A stretch of DNA of 64,000 bases from Paenibacillus sp. J5C2022 (GCF_025567625.1 NZ_JAOQJC010000031.1:28746-92745); one strand, 5' to 3'; counted from the stretch's first letter, positions 33,893-42,137 are shown. Made by a program: numbers and translations. Notes: a model not told the origin generated them from the sequence alone.

Positions 33893-34642
33893 TTACTTCC
33901 TCAGGATGGCCCGATAAAAAAACTTAGGCAGCGCGGATTGCCGCCGCCAACGCGATTTCTGCCCCTTGGCAACGGGAACAGTAAGCAAGCGATGAAGCCA
34001 TTCTAAATGCATAGTCTTCCAAATAGCAGGAGTGGGCTTTACCTTGCCGGCAATGACGTCAAGGCTTCCCCCAACACCGAAAACAACTTTAACGCCATTA
34101 AGCTTTCCTCTGTTTTTGTGAATCCACTTGTCCGTATAGGGGGCTCCCATCGCAATGATGAGTATATTGGGCTTGGATTGTTGAATGTCCTCAAGAATGC
34201 GGGCTTCTTGGGCAGCGGAGAAGAATCCGTTATGTCGGCCTGCGACGGCTGCATTAGGATATCGATAGCGTATTTCATTCACAGCATTGCGGCTGGTCTC
34301 TTCATCTGTACCAAGAAAGTAGAAGCTCCAGCCTTGTTCGTCCCCTCTTTCCAACAGTTGAAGAAGCAAATCATAGCCCGTAACCCGTTCAGGGATCGGA
34401 TCGCCTTTTCTTTTTGCAGCCAAGACAATCCCGATGCCATCAGGTGTAATTAAGTCTGCCTCTTTTACGATGGCTTGAAGCATTTTATCTGTTTGGTGAG
34501 CGATTGCAATCTCCGGGTTCGCTGTGATCAAATGAAATAACTTCGGCTGTTCTGTCTGAATATGTGCGGCTAGCTGCTGTACTGTTTCATTCAACGTTAA
34601 TTTGGAGAAGGGAACTCCTAATATGTGAACTGAGCCTCTCAT
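33893..34642 (-). CDS. WecG/TagA/CpsF-family glycosyltransferase
   Basis: A 249-residue enzyme of the WecG/TagA/CpsF family. It has the family start ILGVPFSKLTLNETV, a central LITPDGIGIVLAAK and late segments ILIIAMGAPYTDKWI, GVGGSLDVIAGKVK and MHLEWLHRLL. TagA transfers N-acetylmannosamine in making the linkage unit of wall teichoic acid and other glycans; family members act on lipid carriers at the membrane. AAAGG 8 nt before the ATG at 34642 supports the start over a GTG nine bases upstream. No other wall-polymer genes are beside it. Confidence 0.9.
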   Translation of the reverse strand: MRGSVHILGVPFSKLTLNETVQQLAAHIQTEQPKLFHLITANPEIAIAHQTDKMLQAIVKEADLITPDGIGIVLAAKRKGDPIPERVTGYDLLLQLLERGDEQGWSFYFLGTDEETSRNAVNEIRYRYPNAAVAGRHNGFFSAAQEARILEDIQQSKPNILIIAMGAPYTDKWIHKNRGKLNGVKVVFGVGGSLDVIAGKVKPTPAIWKTMHLEWLHRLLTVPVAKGQKSRWRRQSALPKFFYRAILRK

Positions 34643-34729
34643 AGCAATCACCTTTCAATATGCAGATTGTAGAGTTATTTTACCATAAATATCCATGCAA
34701 ATGAATTTGAAACTCTTCTGTGAATATTC

Positions 34730-34758
34730 TTGACAGCAACAAGGAAGCATACTAAAAT
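34730..34758 (+). promoter_or_regulatory. Promoter of the 34.9-35.6 kb gene
   Basis: TTGACA (34730-34735), 17 bp and TAAAAT (34753-34758) form a near-consensus promoter about 130 bp before the next ATG. Confidence 0.65.
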
Positions 34759-34896
34759 GAAGGAAACTAAAAATAATATAAAAGTTTCCTAAGTATTTTG
34801 AGGAGAGGTGCACGACGGGCAAAGAAGCGACAACAACAGGGTTGGAAATGTATGAATGGATACTCAAATAATGAGCTGAATCGAGGAGGAGCACCT

Positions 34897-35646
34897 ATGA
34901 AAATCGTGAACAATCACTTGCAATTTCCTAAAGCGAGCCTTAAGAAGTGTAACGACTACGGTTATATTCACGTCGCAGCAGAAATCGAGAAGCCAATCGG
35001 ACCGTTCCCGCAAAGCTCCGAACGTAAACGCAAGGTCATTCGTCAATCCAAAGAAATAGCAAATCGTCTTCGGCAGCTTCCCGATGTTCACAACGTGCAT
35101 GTCTTCGAAGCTGTGGTCATTCCTCCCGGAAGAGGCAAGCTTCTGGAAGAGCGTAAAGGAAAGGTGCATGTGGCACAGTTCGATGTAGTGGTCCTGATCG
35201 AGACGAATCGGAAGGAAGCAACAAAGCAAGTACAAGAACAGCCGTTGTTCAAAGAGCTTCTTCAACTGCTTACCCAGAACTCCAAATACATGCACAAAGT
35301 AGCGGCTACAAATGTCCGTAGAATTGGAGACGTGGATAAGTCGAAGCAAGGCGTATTTTTATTCAACTATTTCTATGCGGATGACGTGAAAGAATTATTG
35401 CCCGTCTGGGAATACACTGCAGGGTGGTTCACGGTAAAAACCGATCTGGACAATTCAACGTTGCTCTTGCCGAATGAAGGGGAGCAGTCGCAATATGGTC
35501 TCATTAATCACTGCAGATGGGACAACTTGTCCGACATCGTTCCGGATCTTCTGTTCCGGCCGACATTCGGCAAGTACGTGCTGGAGAACTTCGAAGTCAA
35601 CGGAATTGCGGCAATGCCTATCCTATATAAGCTTACTTCCGCCTAA
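34897..35646 (+). CDS. Uncharacterised soluble protein
   Basis: A 249-residue protein I do not recognise. GAGGAGGAG at 34882-34890 fixes the ATG at 34897. It has no membrane segment or signal peptide. It begins KIVNNHLQFPKASLKK and contains a beta-rich middle (HVAQFDVVVLIET), a helical stretch and an aromatic C-terminal part (GVFLFNYFYADDVKELLPVWEYTAGWFTVKTD in two halves, then RPTFGKYVLENFEVNG). The pattern resembles a ferredoxin-like fold with two similar halves, but this is a guess. It is transcribed alone from the promoter at 34730. Confidence 0.55.
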   Translation: MKIVNNHLQFPKASLKKCNDYGYIHVAAEIEKPIGPFPQSSERKRKVIRQSKEIANRLRQLPDVHNVHVFEAVVIPPGRGKLLEERKGKVHVAQFDVVVLIETNRKEATKQVQEQPLFKELLQLLTQNSKYMHKVAATNVRRIGDVDKSKQGVFLFNYFYADDVKELLPVWEYTAGWFTVKTDLDNSTLLLPNEGEQSQYGLINHCRWDNLSDIVPDLLFRPTFGKYVLENFEVNGIAAMPILYKLTSA

Positions 35647-35670
35647 TTACGGCAAGCTAATGCCGCCTGG

Positions 35671-35692
35671 CCTTGTAGAGCCTTCTACAGGG
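35671..35692 (+). terminator. Terminator after the uncharacterised gene
   Basis: CCTTGTAGA (35671-35679) pairs with TCTACAGGG (35684-35692), loop GCCT, followed by CTATTCTTATTTCT. Confidence 0.7.
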
Positions 35693-35746
35693 CTATTCTT
35701 ATTTCTAAATGCTTCTTCGCGCGTATATTATGCCAACTGTGGGTAT

Positions 35747-36124
35747 ATGTATCGACTCCGGAGCTCATCCGAGAGGTGGCTGGTCTCGTTGCCTTTCAGT
35801 ATCTATCTTGGATGGATTTGTGTAGCTTCAATTGTAAATGTGGCAGTGGCCTTATCCGCGAATGATTGGAAGGGGTTCGGTTTATCTGATGCAACCTGGG
35901 CTGTCCTGATGTTATGCGTAGCCGCTCTGCTTGCTCTGGTACTGGGATTGCGTCATCGGGATGTCGCTATCATGCTGGTGTTCATATGGGCGCTGGTGGC
36001 GATAGGAGTGAAGCAGCAGGCATATCCGGCAGTATTGTGGACCGGATATACATGTGCCGGCATTGTTGCCATAGCGGTATTGGGGTTGGTGGTATGGAAG
36101 TTCGTTCCGAAGCTTCAGTCATAA
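35747..36124 (+). pseudogene. C-terminal remnant of a TspO/MBR-like tryptophan-rich sensory protein
   Basis: The last 125 codons of an open frame encode a membrane segment set (RWLVSLPFSIYLGWICVASI, then ATWAVLMLCVAALLALVLGL, then IMLVFIWALVAIGVKQQ and a final helix). From memory this matches the end of Paenibacillus tryptophan-rich sensory proteins of about 250 residues. The N-terminal half, with its first two helices, is missing: upstream lies the previous gene's terminator and no related coding sequence. There is no good ribosome site. It is probably a decayed gene. Confidence 0.55.
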
Positions 36125-36192
36125 AAGGGATTGTCTAATCCTGCAAGATTGAAGATAATGTTCTTATTGACTATTGAAAGGACATTTCAAAG

Positions 36193-36798
36193 ATGGAGTT
36201 GTCAGTACTTATGAAAGGTATCGTCATTGGCTTGTCCATTGCTGCTCCGGTAGGGCCGATCGGCGTGCTTGTTATCAGGCGGACGTTAACGCAAGGAAAG
36301 ATATACGGCATACTATCGGGACTGGGAGCAGCAAGCGCGGATGCAGTGTACGGACTAATTGCCGGGTTTGGATTATCCATCGTTACCCAGTTTTTAATTG
36401 GCCATCGGCTGTGGCTTCAACTGGTCGGAGGCCTGTTCCTATGTTATTTAGGAATTAGAACCTGGATGTCGTCGGCTTCAGAGCAGCCGGCAAAAGCTCA
36501 AAGCGGGCATCTATTCGGCGCATTTTTGTCCGTATTTTTCTTAACGCTTACGAACCCTGTCACTATACTCGCTTTCGCCGGCATATTTGCCGGATTAGGC
36601 TTTGCCCAGTCGAATACAGACTCAGCGTTGACCCTTGTTTTTGGCGTGTTTTTAGGATCGGCATTGTGGTGGCTAGTACTTAGCTTGTTAGTAGGCTCGT
36701 TCAACAGGGCTTTGAATCAGGGCAGACTACTCTGGATTAACCGGATTTCCGGCATTGTTATCCTATTATTCGGTGTGTACGCCTTATTGGTTCATTGA
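36193..36798 (+). CDS. LysE-family amino acid or metabolite exporter
   Basis: A 201-residue membrane protein with six helices. The N-terminal motif GLSIAAPVGPIGVLVIRRTL, then ILSGLGAASADAVYGLIAG, and NPVTILAFAGIFAGLG are diagnostic of the LysE/RhtB superfamily, which exports basic amino acids, homoserine lactones and similar compounds. AAAGGA about 10 nt upstream of 36193 supports the start. It is a single-gene unit ended by a hairpin at 36837. Confidence 0.9.
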   Translation: MELSVLMKGIVIGLSIAAPVGPIGVLVIRRTLTQGKIYGILSGLGAASADAVYGLIAGFGLSIVTQFLIGHRLWLQLVGGLFLCYLGIRTWMSSASEQPAKAQSGHLFGAFLSVFFLTLTNPVTILAFAGIFAGLGFAQSNTDSALTLVFGVFLGSALWWLVLSLLVGSFNRALNQGRLLWINRISGIVILLFGVYALLVH

Positions 36799-36836
36799 CA
36801 ATAACGACAGGGCTGATCATAATAGGAGTAACAAGG

Positions 36837-36885
36837 AAGCACCTTCGTAGACACACAATTTGTGTTGCTATTGGAGGTGCTTTTC
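36837..36885 (+). terminator. Two-part hairpin terminator between the LysE and Uma2 genes
   Basis: AAGCACCT (36837-36844) pairs with AGGTGCTT (36875-36882), with an inner ACACA/TGTGT stem, followed by TTC. It also lies just upstream of the Uma2 ribosome site, so it could act as an attenuator for that gene. Confidence 0.75.
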
Positions 36886-36906
36886 ATATGGAGAGGAGCG
36901 GAAGTT

Positions 36907-37509
36907 ATGGGAATGAATCGTGATGCTCAGAAGAAAACTGCCGATCAGGTGCTGGAACCGCCGGTCACTTATGAGATGTATGCCGAATGGCCGGATGACG
37001 GGCAGCGCTATGAGATCGTGAACGGGATTATGGAGATGATATCGCCGGGTCCCTCTACAACGCATCAAGCTGTTAGCGGAGAATTAGCGTTAATAATTAA
37101 GCAAAGCTGCAGGAAGGACTATCTCGTGTTTCATGCGCCAATCGATGTTATTTTGAGCCAAACGACAGTCGTCCAGCCGGATATTCTCATGATTCATCGC
37201 AGCCGTGAGCATATTGTGACGAAGAGAGGGATTGAAGGACCGCCGGATCTAGTCATCGAGATTCTGTCGCCTAGCTCTCATAAGCGGGACAAGCTGATAA
37301 AGCGAAGAGCTTATGCGGAACATGGCGTTCCGGAATATTGGGTCGTCGACACAGAAGCACGTACGCTGGATCAGTACCAGCTGCTCGAAGATGGACGTTA
37401 TGAGCTTGCGAATCTGTTCGAGGGCAACGATCCCGTTGTTTCGGATAAGATTCCGTGCATTGGTTTTGTCATTGAAGATATATTTCGGGAAGTGAAGGAT
37501 TGGGAGTAA
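36907..37509 (+). CDS. Uma2-family (DUF820) PD-(D/E)XK endonuclease-like protein, second copy
   Basis: A 200-residue Uma2 protein. It has EMYAEWPDDGQRYEIVNGIM, VVQPDILMIHRSR, GPPDLVIEILSPSSHKRDKL and GVPEYWVVD, the same layout as the copy at 16078. The core residues (D in PDIL, E in IEILSP, K in HKRDK) are intact. AGGAG at 36895-36899, 7 nt before the ATG at 36907, sets the start. The gene has a terminator on each side and stands alone. Confidence 0.86.
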   Translation: MGMNRDAQKKTADQVLEPPVTYEMYAEWPDDGQRYEIVNGIMEMISPGPSTTHQAVSGELALIIKQSCRKDYLVFHAPIDVILSQTTVVQPDILMIHRSREHIVTKRGIEGPPDLVIEILSPSSHKRDKLIKRRAYAEHGVPEYWVVDTEARTLDQYQLLEDGRYELANLFEGNDPVVSDKIPCIGFVIEDIFREVKDWE

Positions 37510-37537
37510 AGGGGCGGATGGAGTGGTTGTAGTACGA

Positions 37538-37574
37538 GAAGACGTTGAGTGCATCAACGTCTTCGTTGTTTTCT
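37538..37574. terminator. Terminator between convergent genes
   Basis: GAAGACGTTGA (37538-37548) pairs perfectly with TCAACGTCTTC (37554-37564), followed by GTTGTTTTCTT. It lies between the Uma2 and DsbA-like genes. Confidence 0.85.
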
Positions 37575-37597
37575 TAAGGGCATGAAGCCTATGCAGG

Positions 37598-38521
37598 TTA
37601 TTCCTTTGCCCGAATGTAAACTTCGCCAAGGATTTCTCCCCATTCGTATTGTTCAGGAGAAAGCTCTGCCTGGATATAGGATGAAACTTCGCTTTGCTCC
37701 AAATCATACAGCACTTCCAGCTCTCTTGAAAATAAGAGCTTCTCCTGCGTGAGAAGGCTTGAAATGGAGGGTTGCGGCTTCGGATCAAGCTCTGTCGCAT
37801 GTGCAAGAACCTGCTCCAGTCCATGAACGTATTCATCCAATGAACGAGCCCCGACTATTTTCACGCCTTTATTCTCAGCATTCATCATAACGATAGTGGG
37901 AAAGCCGCGAACGCCAAGCCTTCTCGCAAGTGTGAAGTCTTGCTCCAGGAGATTCTGACTTTGCGGTAGATCCGCTTCCGATAATATCTCCATGCTGTCG
38001 AGTCCCAATTGCTTGACGATCTCGCCGAGCACCTGACGTTCTCCAATATTACGGTTAAAGGTGAAGACGGCTTCTCTCGCTCGCCGCAAAAACGTATGAG
38101 CCAGCCGTTCATCCTTCTGTTGAACCACTTTAAATACGCGGGAAGCCGGATAAGAGGATTGGATAGGGTTGTCAAGCCATAAGGAGCCGTCAATCGGCAT
38201 GCGGGAATGCTCTCCGACTTCTCTCCAGTGGCCGGCGACATCCGCCGGCTTGCTTATGCCGTTTTTGGCATCGCCAAAACCATCCCAGCTTTCCAGCAAT
38301 CCGCCCATCACCGTATGAAATTCGAAGTAATGTCCGTACTGCAGCTGCAATCGCCGCAACACAGGCTCAAGCGCCCAGCAATGGGAGCAGATCGGATCAG
38401 TGACATAATAAAGCGTCGCCTTTTCGAAGGGGTCTTCAAAATCGATCATTTCCATTGCGTCATTCTCCGCTTCTCCACACAGTCCCGTTTTCAAATCGCA
38501 CATCATCTGTTTGCTGTTCAT
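37598..38521 (-). CDS. DsbA-family (FrnE/SpxH-like) thioredoxin-fold protein
   Basis: A 307-residue thioredoxin-fold protein without a signal peptide. The active site PICSHCWALEP (C45, C48) precedes a long helical insertion and the cis-proline region GVRGFPTIVMMNAEN. Such proteins include FrnE-like isomerases and SpxH/YjbH, the adaptor that feeds Spx to ClpXP. Sequence alone does not tell them apart. An extra cysteine pair CDLKTGLC lies at the N-terminus. It is divergent from an HxlR regulator with N-terminal cysteines, so redox-dependent control is plausible. Confidence 0.8.
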   Translation of the reverse strand: MNSKQMMCDLKTGLCGEAENDAMEMIDFEDPFEKATLYYVTDPICSHCWALEPVLRRLQLQYGHYFEFHTVMGGLLESWDGFGDAKNGISKPADVAGHWREVGEHSRMPIDGSLWLDNPIQSSYPASRVFKVVQQKDERLAHTFLRRAREAVFTFNRNIGERQVLGEIVKQLGLDSMEILSEADLPQSQNLLEQDFTLARRLGVRGFPTIVMMNAENKGVKIVGARSLDEYVHGLEQVLAHATELDPKPQPSISSLLTQEKLLFSRELEVLYDLEQSEVSSYIQAELSPEQYEWGEILGEVYIRAKE

Positions 38522-38689
38522 TCGTCTATCCTCATTTCGTTGTTCATTGTATAGCGCCTGCTTGATTTCCCTTGGGAATGGTTGAACATGTTCTGTGATT
38601 GTATTTATACTAGTTGAAAGGAGCAGTTTATGTAAGTACGCACATTAAGGATACCTAGTGTCCAATAGGATACTGGGAAGGAGGCAATC

Positions 38690-39022
38690 ATGGAGGAGTG
38701 CTACAAGGAATGTCCAGTGGAATTGGCGGTCAAGTTAATCGGGGGTAAATGGAAGCTTGTGATTCTGCATCAACTTGCCACACATGGTACGAAGAGATTC
38801 AATGAATTGCGCAAGATATTCCCTGATATTACTCAGCGTACATTAACGCGTCAATTGCGGGAGCTGGAAGAAGACGGATTGGTGAACCGGAAAGTGTATG
38901 CGGAAATCCCGCCTAAAGTGGAGTATGCCCTGTCTGAGACGGGAGAGAGCTTGATTCCGTTACTGCTGCAGTTGAAAGAGTGGAGCTTGTCCTATATAGA
39001 GCAGCAAGTAGGGCGGGAATGA
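38690..39022 (+). CDS. HxlR-family transcriptional regulator
   Basis: A 110-residue MarR-like winged-helix regulator of the HxlR family, with VKLIGGKWKLVILHQLATHG and LRKIFPDITQRTLTRQLREL. C4 and C8 in ECYKECPVE match the position of the redox-sensing cysteine of YodB- and HypR-like members, which sense quinones, aldehydes or hypochlorite. It is divergent from the DsbA-like gene. The 168-bp spacer holds two AGGATAC boxes (about 38647 and 38664) that may be part of an operator. GGAGG precedes the ATG. Confidence 0.88.
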   Translation: MEECYKECPVELAVKLIGGKWKLVILHQLATHGTKRFNELRKIFPDITQRTLTRQLRELEEDGLVNRKVYAEIPPKVEYALSETGESLIPLLLQLKEWSLSYIEQQVGRE

Positions 39023-39085
39023 AGCGGCAAGCCATGAAGGGCTTCAAGCCGCGGAAAGCCTCAAGCCGATATACAATCGCCTTCC

Positions 39086-39592
39086 CTATTTCATTTTGTG
39101 AAGCTCAGGGATTTCTCGTACATCATTGTCCGCCAGCCGGATGACTTTTTCTTGATAGGGGTGCAAAAAGGATTCGAACGCTGACCGGTTCCTTTCGAAT
39201 TCACGCGTCCACTGATACATCAGTTTCAGCATGACGATATCAGAGCGGTAGCCGCACTTCTCCAGGCCAAGGTTTTGCTTGATGAAGCGGGTCATGATTC
39301 TCATTTTCCGTTTCCACAGCGGCGGATCGAGGAAGATGACCATGTCTGCCATTTCGAATAGAAGCCGATAGGATTTCCTGTCTACTCCTTCGAATATCCA
39401 GGCCCCGGATTGATCGATGCCGCGAATGACCTCCATCTGTTCTTCTGCAGTTCTCTTGTGCCTGCCTTCCGAGGTTCGATGATGAACGATGGCATCCAGC
39501 TCGTGCCAGGGGATGCCGAGTGATGAAGATAACTGCTTCGCAAGCGTCGTTTTACCGCTGGCGACAATACCTGTAATCAGAATTTTGTTCAC
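39086..39592 (-). CDS. Small P-loop kinase-like NTPase (DNA topology modulation protein FlaR-like)
   Basis: A 168-residue protein with Walker A GIVASGKTTLAK and the family segment WHELDAIVHHR, a base-binding region WIFEGVDRKSY, a lid DMVIFLDPPLWKRKMR and a C-terminal helix. These marks resemble adenylate-kinase-like proteins annotated as DNA topology modulation protein FlaR in Firmicutes. The substrate is unknown, though a nucleotide or small phosphate acceptor is likely. Confidence 0.75.
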   Translation of the reverse strand: MNKILITGIVASGKTTLAKQLSSSLGIPWHELDAIVHHRTSEGRHKRTAEEQMEVIRGIDQSGAWIFEGVDRKSYRLLFEMADMVIFLDPPLWKRKMRIMTRFIKQNLGLEKCGYRSDIVMLKLMYQWTREFERNRSAFESFLHPYQEKVIRLADNDVREIPELHKMK

Positions 39593-39785
39593 GGAAGGGA
39601 GCCTCCGATCGCGCCGAGTTGCGGCGCATGCTTAGTTGGATGGGGTTCTAGCTTAGCAGACCTGCTACTTTGCAGACCAGCTAATTACTTATCAGTATAG
39701 CAGAGGCGCATTCGAAAGTGAGCAGATGTGAAACGAGGCGCTGACTTTTTTCGTAAAAGATAAAAACCGAAGGAGTGATGGCGGC

Positions 39786-39989
39786 ATGAATGAAAAGGGC
39801 TGTATGAAATGCGGCAGCAGAGACGCATCCACGAAGGAAGTCGCGATGACGGGAACGGGCTTGTCCAAAATGTTCGATATCCAACACAACAAATTCGTCG
39901 TCGTGTATTGCAATAACTGCGGTTACTCGGAGTTCTACAATCGGAGATCTTCTACGGGCTCCAACGTACTTGATTTATTTTTTGGATAG
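39786..39989 (+). CDS. Zinc-ribbon protein
   Basis: A 67-residue protein with CMKCGSRD near the start and CNNCGYSEFY later, a four-cysteine zinc ribbon between which lies GTGLSKMFDIQHNKFVVVY. It resembles predicted nucleic-acid-binding zinc ribbon proteins of Firmicutes. The gene stands alone with GGAGTG before the ATG. Function unknown. Confidence 0.72.
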   Translation: MNEKGCMKCGSRDASTKEVAMTGTGLSKMFDIQHNKFVVVYCNNCGYSEFYNRRSSTGSNVLDLFFG

Positions 39990-40336
39990 AGGATCACTGC
40001 GAAACGTAAGCTAATGTCGTCAAAGGACGGTGACAGCCGTTTACGCTTAAAATAGGATGAAGCAATGAAGCTGGGGAGGTTTATCTAACTGTATTTCATG
40101 TCATTAATTTATCAAGATACTCCTACTTATGACAAATGAACTGGATTTTATGCTATTCATCTGGCCGAGAGACTAGATTTCGTGTGATCAAAATCCAGCT
40201 AAGCAGCCTCCAACTCCGCATGAAGCGCGAGAGTTGGAGGCTTATTTCTTTCACGCTGCCTGGCCTTGTCATTGCTCACGCTCCGGACGCTCGGCCATCC
40301 AGTCCTCCAGCACATTCACCTGCTCGGGGTTGCAAT
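39990..40336. other. Gene-free stretch with two hairpins
   Basis: I see no gene. CTGGATTTT (40141-40149) and AAAATCCAG (40190-40198) form a 9-bp inverted repeat 40 bp apart. AGCCTCCAACTC (40205-40216) pairs with GAGTTGGAGGCT (40231-40242) and is followed by TATTTCTTTC; the latter is a probable terminator between convergent genes, with its T-run on the plus strand. Confidence 0.5.
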
Positions 40337-40978
40337 TTACTCCTGCATTCTCCTTCGCACTATGGACAGCGTCTCTTGCTTCAGCTCCGCCATGTCCTGC
40401 AGCAAACTCGCCAGCTTGTCCCGATATTGCTGCGCAAGCACATCATCGCGCAGGGAAGCGAGATTGATCTCGATCGTAACGGCGGCGGATTGCGCAGCAG
40501 CCTCCAACAGAATAGCCCCGATCGCCAGATCGGAGGCGACGTTCTTATTCGAGGCTTCCGCCAAGCTATGCGTTCTGCTCATCCCTTGCTTGCACAGGTC
40601 CATTAGACAAAGGGGGATATCGATCGCTTGAATCGCGGCCTGATGAATGGCCGCCAGCCGCTGCGTCCGCTCTTCTTCCGTCCCCTTCGGCAGCTTCAAG
40701 GCCACCATGTATTGATCGAATGAGGCGATATCCGCCTGCATCAGCCGCTCGCTTTCCACAGTCAAAGTCTTCATGTCCGTTATGGCGGCAGCAACCCCAG
40801 AAGCGATAGGCGCGAACCGCTCGCCTTGCGAGAGATGGGCGACCATGGAGGTCATGGAAGCTCCCAGAGCAGCGGCAAGAGCGGCGACGCTTCCTCCGCC
40901 TGGCGTCGGGCTTGCGCTGCCTGCCTGCTGCAAGAAGCTGTTGATGGAAGATTCCCAAGTGATGGCGCTCTTCGTCAT
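40337..40978 (-). CDS. Cyclodeaminase/cyclohydrolase (FTCD_C) family protein
   Basis: A 213-residue helical enzyme with SASPTPGGGSVAALAAALGA, the glycine-rich loop of formimidoyl-THF cyclodeaminase and methenyl-THF cyclohydrolase (FchA). It overlaps the end of folD by 4 bp (ATGA), so translation is coupled. It probably opens 5,10-methenyl-THF to 10-formyl-THF or removes ammonia from 5-formimino-THF, in step with FolD. The ZTP riboswitch upstream links the pair to one-carbon and purine demand. Confidence 0.88.
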   Translation of the reverse strand: MTKSAITWESSINSFLQQAGSASPTPGGGSVAALAAALGASMTSMVAHLSQGERFAPIASGVAAAITDMKTLTVESERLMQADIASFDQYMVALKLPKGTEEERTQRLAAIHQAAIQAIDIPLCLMDLCKQGMSRTHSLAEASNKNVASDLAIGAILLEAAAQSAAVTIEINLASLRDDVLAQQYRDKLASLLQDMAELKQETLSIVRRRMQE

Positions 40979-41832
40979 ATTCCAGCCTCCTCACATTGCA
41001 TGGCAACGGCTCGCATTAGATTCTCGTACAATATAGCGGTCGTCAAGGTGCCGACGCCGCCCGGCACCGGAGATACGGCAGCCGCATACTGATCGATATC
41101 CGGGGCGGCATCGCCCGTAATCCCGCCGTCTTCCCTCTCATTAATTCCCGCATCGATGACGATAAGCTTGTTATGAACCATATCCGATGTTACCGTATCG
41201 GGACGTCCGACCGCGACAAAAGCGATATCGGCATGGCGCAGATGGGAAGCGATGTCCGGCGTGCGGGAGTGGCAGACTGTAACGGTAGCTTGTTCCCGTT
41301 GGAGCATATGGAACAGCGGCATTCCAACGGTCTGTCCTCTGCCGATCAGGGTAATGTTCTTGCCTTCCAGACTGTAGCCATAATGCTTGAGAAGTCTGAT
41401 GCATGCTTGCGGAGTGGCGGGGTAAAGGCCTGCGGCTCCTGTCATTGTAGCGAGCTTATTGGCAGGCGAGACACCGTCAACGTCCTTGCTTGGCGAGATA
41501 GCCTGTTCGATGCGGCTTGCCGACAAGTGCGGAGGCAAGGGGAGCTCCAGCATAATGCCGTGCACATCCGGGTCCAGGTTCAACTCGTTGATTAGCTGCA
41601 GGACGGCTTCTTCCGAGACGTCCATCTGGAGCGCATGCAGTCGGAAGGCAACGCTCAGCTTCCCGGCAATCTTCTGTTTGGCTTGGGCGTAATAAGCGGA
41701 AGCGGGATCGCCTTCGATTAATATCGTGGCCATAAGCGGCTGAATCCCTTTCTCCTTCATAGCCGCAACCCTGCTTTTAATGGATGCATATGCATCATCC
41801 GCGGCTTCTCTAGCTTTCATTATGACGGTCAT
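40975..41832 (-). CDS. folD: Bifunctional methylene-THF dehydrogenase/methenyl-THF cyclohydrolase
   Basis: A 285-residue FolD protein: ATILIEGDPASAYYAQAKQK with the catalytic tyrosine and lysine region, LELPLPPHLS, PSKDVDGVSPAN (the usual KDVDG), and NADP-binding GRGQTVGMPLFHML, with the end PVPGGVGTLTTAIL. It oxidises 5,10-methylene-THF and hydrolyses the product to 10-formyl-THF. GGGAGG 7 nt before 41832 places the start there. It heads an operon with the cyclodeaminase gene, behind a ZTP riboswitch and terminator. Confidence 0.95.
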   Translation of the reverse strand: MTVIMKAREAADDAYASIKSRVAAMKEKGIQPLMATILIEGDPASAYYAQAKQKIAGKLSVAFRLHALQMDVSEEAVLQLINELNLDPDVHGIMLELPLPPHLSASRIEQAISPSKDVDGVSPANKLATMTGAAGLYPATPQACIRLLKHYGYSLEGKNITLIGRGQTVGMPLFHMLQREQATVTVCHSRTPDIASHLRHADIAFVAVGRPDTVTSDMVHNKLIVIDAGINEREDGGITGDAAPDIDQYAAAVSPVPGGVGTLTTAILYENLMRAVAMQCEEAGI

Positions 41833-41877
41833 ACTGATTACCTCCCTCAAGAAATGATCAAGCGTCACGTTGAAACG

Positions 41878-41925
41878 AAAAAAAGCATCTCCCGCAGCCC
41901 TTCATACATGAAGAGCCGCGCAAAG
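41878..41925 (-). terminator. Riboswitch-linked terminator ahead of folD
   Basis: On the minus strand, AGTATCTTTGCGCGGCTCTTCA pairs with TGAAGGGCTGCGGGAGATGCT (each only partly quoted in order) and is followed by seven Ts (41884 to 41878). It lies between the aptamer and the folD ribosome site, as expected for a switch that lets transcription proceed when ligand binds. Confidence 0.85.
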
Positions 41926-41929
41926 ATAC

Positions 41930-42010
41930 TTTTCCCAGGCGAACGGTACGTTCCAGCCGCATGCTCCCTTGTGGTTGATTCCACTCTCATCGCCAGTCGC
42001 ATGCAGCATT
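41930..42010 (-). ncRNA. ZTP (pfl) riboswitch aptamer controlling folD
   Basis: The minus strand reads GCGACTGGCG, then GTGG..ACCAC around a small loop, then AAGGGAGCATGCGGC and CCGTTCGCCTGGGA. These are the hallmarks of the pfl/ZTP motif: the GACUGGCG start, a GUGG/ACCAC stem, GGGAGC and a distal CCG..CGCCUGGG pseudoknot partner. ZTP (ZMP-triphosphate) signals low 10-formyl-THF and turns on folate and purine genes. A T-tailed hairpin just downstream fits an antitermination mechanism. Known ZTP switches commonly precede folD, glyA and purH. Confidence 0.88.
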
Positions 42011-42137
42011 TCTTCTAATTATATCAGTCCATGACAAGGGGGGCAATGGCGCACGACCTTCTTTTTCTCCCGTAATTGGTTAAGGTATAATGGGACAAGA
42101 GTGACCGAGGTGAACCTAATTAGAAAGGTCGTGCGAT

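Noticed and set aside
33680..34006. 108-codon frame across the second 51-bp array
   Set aside because: Repeats drive it, it overlaps the convergent glycosyltransferase gene and lacks a ribosome site.
35474..35746. 5' part of the open frame leading into the TspO-like remnant
   Set aside because: It lies inside the previous gene in another frame and crosses its terminator. Only the C-terminal part resembles a protein family.
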